From Ianthella basta (lineage: Eukaryota; Porifera; Demospongiae; Verongiida; Ianthellidae), in NCBI GenBank assembly GCA_964019415.1, contig OZ025869.1:7326882-7390881 (forward strand): a stretch of DNA of 64,000 nt. Direction: 5' to 3'. Position 1 is the stretch's first letter. Each line of letters begins with the position of its first letter. A program made the position numbers and the translations under genes. Shown here piece after piece: positions 57,501-64,000 of the stretch. Below the pieces are notes generated by a model. It ran no database searches. It was not told where the DNA came from and saw only the letters and a list, made by a program, of their open reading frames with translations.

Positions 57501-60500
57501 CATCATTTCAACGCTGCACCTAAACCCAATAAAGTACAGTTCACATTATGCGTGGACATGTAGATCCCCATATATGCACCTGCGGACACTTTGCGGGGTG
57601 CCAAAAGGTCACACACGGTGCATCTAAAATCTTTCACATATATGGACACATGCAAGCATGCATGGTTGTCCGGCTTATGTTTCATTGTGAAGCAGGGAAA
57701 AGAAACAATGCGGCTATGATTCCATGCAGAGAAGGAACAGGCAACTCTCGTGTGGGGAACAGGCTTCCGTTATGTTGCCGCTAAGGAAACATTGTGCCCA
57801 AAGTGGCTGTTGGTGAATAGCTAACACGCAGAAACACCACCTGAGTGATGACTAAACCAAGTTGAGATGAGAAAGCAAACGATGTTTCCTCAGCCATTAT
57901 TGCGAGTAGCTCACTACCTCTGGAAGACGTGTGATGACACGAGGACATACAGATAAACTGATTTGCTGCCTGAGCCTGCCCAACCAGTTGGATTTATAGC
58001 ACTTAAATGCTGACCAATTGGTGTCTCTGAAAATTTAGACAACACTTGGGTGCTTCTTGCCCTAGAGCCTCGTGCTCTGAATCTAAGAGACACCTCTGGG
58101 TCAGCATTTAACTACTACTTAACAAGTGGGTTGAACCTGACTGGCACTTGCAATTTGGATTAAAAATGGAAGAACGTGATAGTATGTGTAGTCTGATGAT
58201 CCAGCCTCTTTCCCCATTGCCCAATAATGCGAGAGGGAAAGGGTCTTGTCTAACTCCTATGAAGGTTTTGTGCAGAATCTGACTTTCGGGAATAACCAAT
58301 CAGATTGCAGAATGCGTGTAAAACTCGTTTGCCACGCATACACTCAAATGCAATGATGACAATGAATACCATTATAACATTTTATTGCAGTGCGCTGGCT
58401 AGCCTACATTAAGGCTGCAACGGTTGAGTCGTGAAGATGCGTACCAGATTGGTTTCTGCTGCAGGAGTGCAAAAGCGCAGGAATGCTTGAACAGTGCACG
58501 ATTCGGGGCCATTGGCCATTCTCGTGCACTTGCATTAAATGATACGAGTATGCTTTAACTCCACCCCAATTGCACAACTTTGTTATAGGAGTTATTCCAG
58601 ATCTTAATTTCTCTTGGAAATATGGTCTGGCCCCCAGACTATATATAGTATGTGGAGAGACTGTGAGATGGAACTGGACATTTGGACCAAAGACCCTATG
58701 CTGTGTACTTGCACTGAATCCACCGCATACTGTCTAGCCGTGTAGCCTGACGCAGATGACAAGCCATGGCAAGTGTGGTGTGCAACACTATTTCCATTTC
58801 TATCTCCTACAACGTGAATCAAAGCCTTTGAATAGCACCTGTACATCATCATCTGGTCTGCTGCTTGTGCTATCTCCTCATGCATACAGTAGATGAAACA
58901 ACATCAATGCTGCCAACAATATGTTAAACACCATCTTACAACTTATGATTTCTACAATTCTGGTTACTTCCATGAGTCACCCTGTGAGGCAACTGGTATT
59001 CAATCCGGGTTCAAATCTGTTTTTTTAATCTGAATTAATGCATCTGTGTGACAAGGTTCAATAGTGTCATTCCATTTCCACACTATGCCATGCACAGGAA
59101 ATACATACGCTACAGAACAGAATGTGAGGTAGGTACTACATACAGTAATATAGTATATTAATACAGTATATACAGTATTACTATACATTAGTGTTGTTTT
59201 AGTAAGCACATTCCTTTAATAATAGCTATAGTTATAACTGAGCTGTGGTACTTTGATATTTTAGTGTTCGTTACAGTACCATGCTGATTTCAAATTTCGG
59301 TTACAGATAAAATTTGTCTAACCTGAAAGTTGGCATAACAGTTGTAATTATAGTTATAGTTACAGTTATGCTTTACAATGCAAAGTTTTGTCCAATGAGT
59401 TTCCTGCATGTACAATTTCATGCCATTAGCCAGTAAGTCATCCCTGACTCTGACCACTGCCATCCTCACTAGGTGCTAACACCAGTCTACTACTAAATGC
59501 GCTGACTGGTCTGCTAATGATGTGTGGCACTTCTAGATCTGCATGATGCAAGACATGATGCCTATGGCTGCAAACATTAATGACCAAGTTTGTATAACCA
59601 TACTAGTGGACTGTAAGAAGATTTGGCTATTGTATCAGTTAGGCACATCAGCTTACTTTCCAGTTACAGTTTAAAACTCGCTTCTCGGCATTTGATAATT
59701 ATAGTTAGTTATAAATATAATTAACTGAAAGCTCAAAAGCCTTACTAAATTATATTCTAGTTATAGTACGATTAATCATAATAACACTACTATACATACA
59801 ATAGGATTAGCACACTAAACAGCATATAGGACGTATATACGGCACACAATTACACAGTAACCAGTTTAGCCTATTATACACAGTAACCAGTTTAACCCAT
59901 TACACAAGGAGCAGCCTTTGATATGGTAAATCACATTTCGAGAAACCCAACTGCTAACAAGGAATCACTACGCTAACTACCCTCACTTTCTGCCTTGAAG
60001 CAGCAGCCTTTTCTGTCCCAAAATGGTCTTCCAGAGAATGGCTGCTGTCATCTGGTTGCATACTGGTTCGATTCTTCATTACAATAGTTGCCACTTTTTC
60101 TCTAACTTGTCTCTTCATTACAGAGGTCTGGGGGAGGAAGCCCTTTAAATGCAGCAAAAGACACACAATAGCCGATATGGCCTGATCAATAATGTAGGCT
60201 GGGTGGTCTTGCAGGAGGTGAGACCACCAACCAGCTAAATCTTACACAGCTTATCATATTGATTATAGCACATACGTACACCACACCTTCATAACACACA
60301 ACATAAGAAACAACACAAGATTCAGGGCACATACAGTGACTCTGTGCTTGCAATTGCTTCCCAACTATGGACGGTCACAGCCAAAGATGCAAACACATGC
60401 CATAGAATAATACAATATGTCTGCCCACATCCTGCGCACAACTGCTGGTTCGCGAAGCAATGCAAGATGGCAGAAACCCACTACGTCTGTAGCCACACAC

Positions 60501-63321
60501 ACCACTCCAACCTGTACTGTGCATTGTGCATACCCCTTTCGGCCGAGACATAGGAACAGGCAGAGTTTGAGTTGGAGACTCTGGAGATTCCACTCCATAT
60601 GTGGACCTCCTCCACTCAGCCATCGATAGCTCAAACTCCTTCTTACTCAAGGAGCAGTTCAGCTGGTACAGGGCAATTGCCTACAGTGGCAAGTACAGGA
60701 GAAATAGAGCAGTACCAAAAAAACACACGTCCATAACCCCAACATGGGTTCAATGTGTTAAATACTTCACACATAGAATGGTGAAAACACACCCATCATT
60801 CCCTTTATCTAGAATATTAAAACACAATTTACTAAAAAAAATAAACTTGTATTGTATATACAAGCTTAATCTATATCAGATGTCACTTAGTAATGTGCCC
60901 GGTTCAAAATGGCATCTCCTATCTAAATGTATTAGCTCACTTCGGCGAAACTAGCCAAACAGCGGTGGCAAAGAACAAGATGCAAGGCCATGGATAGGCT
61001 TCTTTGGCTTTATTGAAGATGGTAGCGCACCCAAAGGCAATCTGGAGTACACGTAAGAGAAAGGTGTCACAGGCTGCTCGTACCCCATTTGTTCTTTCGT
61101 ATTATTCTTAATATTATTCTCCTTCCCACCAAATTTTTGCACGCTCCTAGCACACGACACAAGGCACCTATGGACCAAAGTCGTGTACGAGGACTCGTGT
61201 ACGGACGTGAAGGACTAGGATCTGAGCGCCGGTGGCAATCCAATAAGTACAGCGCTGGAGGTGGGAAGTTTGTCTTCCCCATATATTAAGATACCCCAAT
61301 GCCGCCATTTTGTTGTGCTCGCATGTACGTATGTATAACCATACAGTAACACGGCAGCCAGTTCATCTAGAGTGGCATAACTGTGCTCAATGTTCTGCAC
61401 AGTCTTCATCTAATATAAAGAAGGGGTATTACTCAACGCAATTAGTAATGTAGCTATAGTCCTTTGGATATGCAAAAACTGTACAAACTAGTGTATAAAA
61501 ATTGCTTTAGAATTAAAAAGGATTCAGGAATGGCCAGCAGAATAGCATAGAGACAAGCAACAGTAACTCAACACCATGATAAGCCACATTTCCATGGAGT
61601 TCACCCTGCATTCCTAATTTCCTTGTACAGCTGCATGGACACAAATTTGTAGCTATCTAGTTAGTCCCATGCATGCATGTAGCTACAAGGAAGTTAGGAA
61701 TGCAGGGTGAACTCCATGGAAATGTGGCTTATCACAGTGTTGAGTTACTGTTGCTTGTTTCTATGCTTTTTCTGCTGGCCATTCCTAAATCCCTTTCAAT
61801 TCTAAAGGAATTTTATACACTAGGATATAATTCAGTTCGTTTGTTTGTTTGTTTGTTTGTTCGTTGGTAATTCGGGCAAAAACTACTGCACAGGGCGCCA
61901 CCAAACTCTCTGGGATTATAGAGTGAGGCTCCAGAAGTGTCCTCCACGGGCTGAAATCGCCCGTCTTGCAGTTCTTGTAGAGATAACCTTCAATTTCTGG
62001 TTTTTCGTTCACAGCTGACGGCCATTTATTAATTATCGCTTCTTGACTTCCGGTTATTGGGCGGTTTGATTCACCACCATCCAATGATCGAATTTAAACT
62101 CGGTCATCGTTATAACAGCTACCCTCCGTTGCTAACAGCGCAGATTCTTCAAATCAGCCAGGGCCCAACTCACCGTTGTGTGACTCGCCATAGCAGAAGC
62201 CCACCAAAGGTGGGCACCCTGCTAGTATAACATAAAGTGGTGCAGTGAGTCAACCCAACCACTGGCAGTACTCTACCTTTGTAACAGCCTGCATCCAGGA
62301 GTGCTTCTCCTGCTTGCTGTCTGCCACAATCTCAAACGCTACTCCCTTCTTCCCACAGGTGACAATAAACTTGTTTGGATGTTTTGGATCCTCACTGTCC
62401 TTGATGTCAATCAGCTTAGTGTTGAGGTTCATGGCCAGAACACCCTACACAGGCCACCAGGGAGAACCAATAATCACAGATTGAGTCAGTCCCTCCTACA
62501 ATATGTACGTATCTTCACATCATATGTATGTGTCTTATAAACAAGGAATACTCTGGCTTAGGTGTCACACCAGTGACAGGATGAGCCCCGTCAAAGTCAA
62601 TACTCCTACATGAATGTATCAGCACGCTTCAGCAAACTAGCCAAACCATTGTGATAAAAGAATGAAGGCCATGCATATGCCTCTTTGGGGTGCTGTAGAT
62701 AGCAGTGTACGCAATGCCAGCCTGGAACACACGTAAGAGAAAAGCATTACAGGCTGCTGTTATCCCAGTGAGTTTGTCTTTTCATTTGTCCTCATTCTCA
62801 GTACGTTTAGAGCATGCTTAGCACATGCCACAGGATACCAAATGACCCAAGTCACACATAAAGACTCACAGATGTATGTGAAGGGCAAATATCGATGTGT
62901 CACTGGCAATCTAATACTATACGTACATCCTTTGATGTCTGCTGTATACGCCACACCATCCTATTACAGTCTGCATGGGATTTTCCTTCACACATTGAAT
63001 GTATCACATAGTTGAGGCCTGCTTTCAGTTCCCCTTTAAAGTACTATACACAAACACGACACAGGGACCAACTACACTGACAGGGTAGTAGCATCGTCTC
63101 ACGTACACATAGCATTGCTACCTACTTGCTACAAAATGCAGTGTGCTACGATCCACCTTCCCTACATACCTTTTTGTCAGTCTGGTCCCTATCCCTGTAG
63201 TAATGCAGGGAATCTGTCTTGAGGACAAAGAAACGTCGCTTCCAGTTCTTTCGTAGATGCCCTTTCTTTTCCAAGTAGCCCTTCTTAAGGACACCGTTCA
63301 CCAGCAGATCCATCAAGTCAC
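50837..63321 (-). CDS. PH-domain docking/adaptor protein with YxxM, YxNF and YxxP motifs (5' partial)
   Basis: Exons (transcript order): 63321-63170, 62444-62277, 60662-60534, 60127-59987, 57379-57196, 53137-53015, 52721-52641, 51640-51569, 51222-50837; 477 aa in the window, phases consistent. Exons 1-2 encode a complete PH domain: GYLEKKGHLRKNWKRRFFVL, LHYY, FEIVADSKQEKHSW; the KKGHLRKNWKRR basic run fits phosphoinositide binding. The tail is Ser/Pro-rich with tyrosine motifs YFPM, YEPM, YLQM (p85/PI3K type), YVNF, YVNF, YMNF (Grb2 type) and YVLP, YITP, YPTP (Crk type). This is the layout of GAB/IRS/DOS membrane-recruited docking proteins; the tail itself is not alignable to them by eye. The intron after 57196 has a GC donor (CAG then GCAAGT). 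The first exon has phase-1 entry, so coding sequence continues upstream; an ATG at about 63312 is an alternative start. Confidence 0.82.
51497..51557. repeat. (GT)n/(GTGC)n microsatellite
   Basis: GT repeat with GCGCGTGCGT interruptions in the last intron of the docking gene, ending about 10 bp from the donor of the 51640-51569 exon. Confidence 0.95.
51743..51843. mobile_element. Nested hairpin element, ends CATGCCTTCAATGGC
   Basis: Arms 51743-51774 and 51809-51843 (CATACGGCATTTACTGCAC against GTGCAGTAAATATGCCGTAC) enclose a second small hairpin GGGCGCGAAGCGCCC at 51785-51799. It is intronic and non-coding, most likely a MITE. Confidence 0.75.
54620..55617 (-). mobile_element. Broken IS630/Tc1-mariner transposase gene
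   Basis: The minus strand starts at 55614 with MPRAFSADLIWRMVW and a helix-turn-helix region (VPPKNVRICIDLF). It continues through FVFVDETGS (first catalytic Asp, about 55170), then MDNASIHH (second Asp, 54916) and FLPTYIPDLNPIAECLYQVK (third acidic site region). The parts are in the right order and total about 330 codons, the usual family length. They lie in different frames with at least one in-frame stop (after LLPVL near 54960) and a frame change between about 55250 and 55100. The copy is dead but fairly recent. Terminal repeats were not identified. Confidence 0.88.
55640..56600. mobile_element. Foldback element with THAP-like coding arms
   Basis: The left arm, about 55650-56020, and right arm, about 56235-56585, are inverted copies of about 350 bp. 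Each encodes, on opposite strands, a peptide reaching HCAVPGCASNSRTLVSMSIQ, the start of a THAP-type zinc finger (C-x4-C). Upstream text YRKKSVWSPLTEERAGSFLV is also shared. The outer ends both contain ATGACGTCAT. The roughly 215-bp centre is not inverted. THAP fingers are found in P-element-type transposases, so a P-like non-autonomous derivative is plausible. Confidence 0.7.
57990..58125. repeat. Inverted-repeat element
   Basis: TTAAATGCTGACC (about 58003) against GGTCAGCATTTAA (about 58099), with GTGTCTCTGAA / GAGACACCTCT nearer the centre. Related to 43765-43895. Confidence 0.65.
58126..59986 (-). other. Part of a docking-gene intron without recognisable content
   Basis: AT-rich in 59130-59780, with repeated TTATAGTTATAGTTA-like text near 59220 and 59345 suggesting a degraded element. 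No exon fits the phase-0 frame between 57379 and 59987. Confidence 0.5.
60866..61823. mobile_element. Dispersed foldback repeat, copy 3
   Basis: Best-preserved relative of copy 1: ATCAGATGTCACTTAG at the left, AACTAGCCAAACAGCGGTGG, CTAGGATCTGAGCGCCGGTG, and a right-hand palindrome 61495-61810 centred near 61655 (GGAATGGCCAGCAG ... CTGCTGGCCATTCC). Copy A of the coding-like repeat follows directly. Confidence 0.8.
61830..62230 (-). repeat. Dispersed coding-like repeat, copy A
   Basis: Begins AATTCAGTTCGTTTGTTTGT and shares GGGCAAAAACTACTGCACAG with copies B and C. The minus strand reads EKPEIEGYLYKNCKTGDFSP then WRTLLEPHSIIPESLVAPCA. The order in all copies is the same, so the unit is an old element part. 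The right end near 62230 reads CTGCTAGTATAAC. Confidence 0.65.
62590..62960. repeat. Dispersed foldback repeat, partial copy 4
   Basis: Contains AAACTAGCCAAACCATTGTG, GGCCATGCATATGCCTC and CACACGTAAGAGAAA, all present in copy 3 in the same order, but lacks the terminal palindrome. Confidence 0.6.
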
Positions 63322-64000
63322 CTGCGCAATGAGCATGTTAGGCATAGCATGTGTAAACCTCTGACACCAATTCACTGACTACACCACACGTGGAACAGGT
63401 CCACATCAACACTGCTACAGATCTACAGATCTACGTATCACAGTATTAAAGTAAATGTTCAACATCCACTTTTAGTCACTACACAACTCCTGGGACTGCC
63501 TTGCCAGCTAAGATGGCTTGCTCTCTTTTGACTCTACAAGTCAATGCACAGGGGCTTGCTAATCATCAGTAGCACAGGAGCGTCTGAAAATTTGTAAAAT
63601 TCTGGCAGTGCGAACAAGGTGTAACATGTAACAAGCACAGGAGCACTTACATCATACAAGGGAATACAGATACATTATCTGTATTCCCTGTATCTGTATC
63701 ATTATCTGTATCATTATCTGTATCATTATCTGTATCATTATCTGTATCATTATCTGTATCTGTATACATTATCAACAACACAATGACAACATACTGTACA
63801 TGCATACAGTTAGGAGGTGAATTTATAGTTTTCAAGGATCAGCAGCCATCTGCAAGTAATTTGCTTGTACACTTTGAAATGTGGTGACAATTACATAGTT
63901 TTTACCACACTAGTTCCTTTGTTGCGGTGCATCGCCTTCTTGCCGGTCAGTCTTAAATTATGTACGAATATGCTAGGTCAGCAAAAATGGGCGTGTACCA
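63322..64000. other. Region upstream of the docking gene's first visible exon
   Basis: No exon ending in phase 1 could be supported on the minus strand here. It contains the 12-bp tandem repeat at 63678-63765. The docking gene most likely continues past the window edge. Confidence 0.5.
63678..63765. repeat. 12-bp tandem repeat (ATTATCTGTATC)n
   Basis: About seven copies, giving a periodic Asp/Asn/Thr frame on the minus strand that is an artefact of the repeat. Confidence 0.95.

Overview
The window looks like nuclear DNA from an invertebrate animal. Its genes are split by many GT-AG introns of about 50 bp to 5 kb, the intergenic DNA is rich in CA/TG microsatellites, and the introns are full of small inverted-repeat transposons. 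I infer an early-branching metazoan, most likely a sponge, from the mix of families: an IS630-type Tc1/mariner transposase, a WSCD-type sulfotransferase and a tyrosine-motif docking protein. I cannot prove the species from sequence alone.

Layout. (1) 1-7572: no confident gene; a transposase-like scrap at the left edge, then duplicated non-coding blocks, small inverted-repeat elements and long CA/TG tracts. (2) 7573-29097, plus strand: a complete 26-exon MAP4K (germinal-centre kinase I) gene encoding an N-terminal Ste20-type kinase, a proline-rich linker and a C-terminal CNH (citron homology) domain. The exons join in frame over 2376 nt (791 aa). Its introns hold several TA-flanked inverted-repeat elements. 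(3) About 30281-33605: a 3.3-kb satellite of about 130 copies of a 25-bp unit. It is flanked on the right by a near-perfect 300-bp second copy of the last MAP4K exon plus 3' UTR. (4) 34899-39426, minus strand: a type II membrane sulfotransferase of the WSCD family (6 exons, 362 aa). (5) 40519-49105, plus strand: a three-exon gene for a 522-aa protein with signal peptide, Cys-containing ectodomain, seven membrane spans and an acidic tail; I recognise no family. (6) 50837-63321, minus strand, 5' end not found: a PH-domain docking protein whose tail carries three YxxM, three YxNF and three YxxP motifs. Its introns contain a broken Tc1/mariner copy, a THAP-bearing foldback element and copies of a dispersed hairpin repeat.

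Functional reading. The MAP4K (with SH3-ligand prolines) and the docking protein (PI3K-, Grb2- and Crk-type SH2 ligands) are both signalling proteins. The sulfotransferase and the 7-TM protein are in head-to-head orientation about 1.1 kb apart; the 7-TM gene and the docking gene are convergent. Nothing indicates that the four genes form one pathway. The most interesting items are the docking protein's 3+3+3 tyrosine code with duplicated motif exons, the orphan 7-TM protein, and the satellite bracketed by two copies of the MAP4K terminal exon. All exon joins were made by hand from splice-site consensus, reading frame and family similarity.
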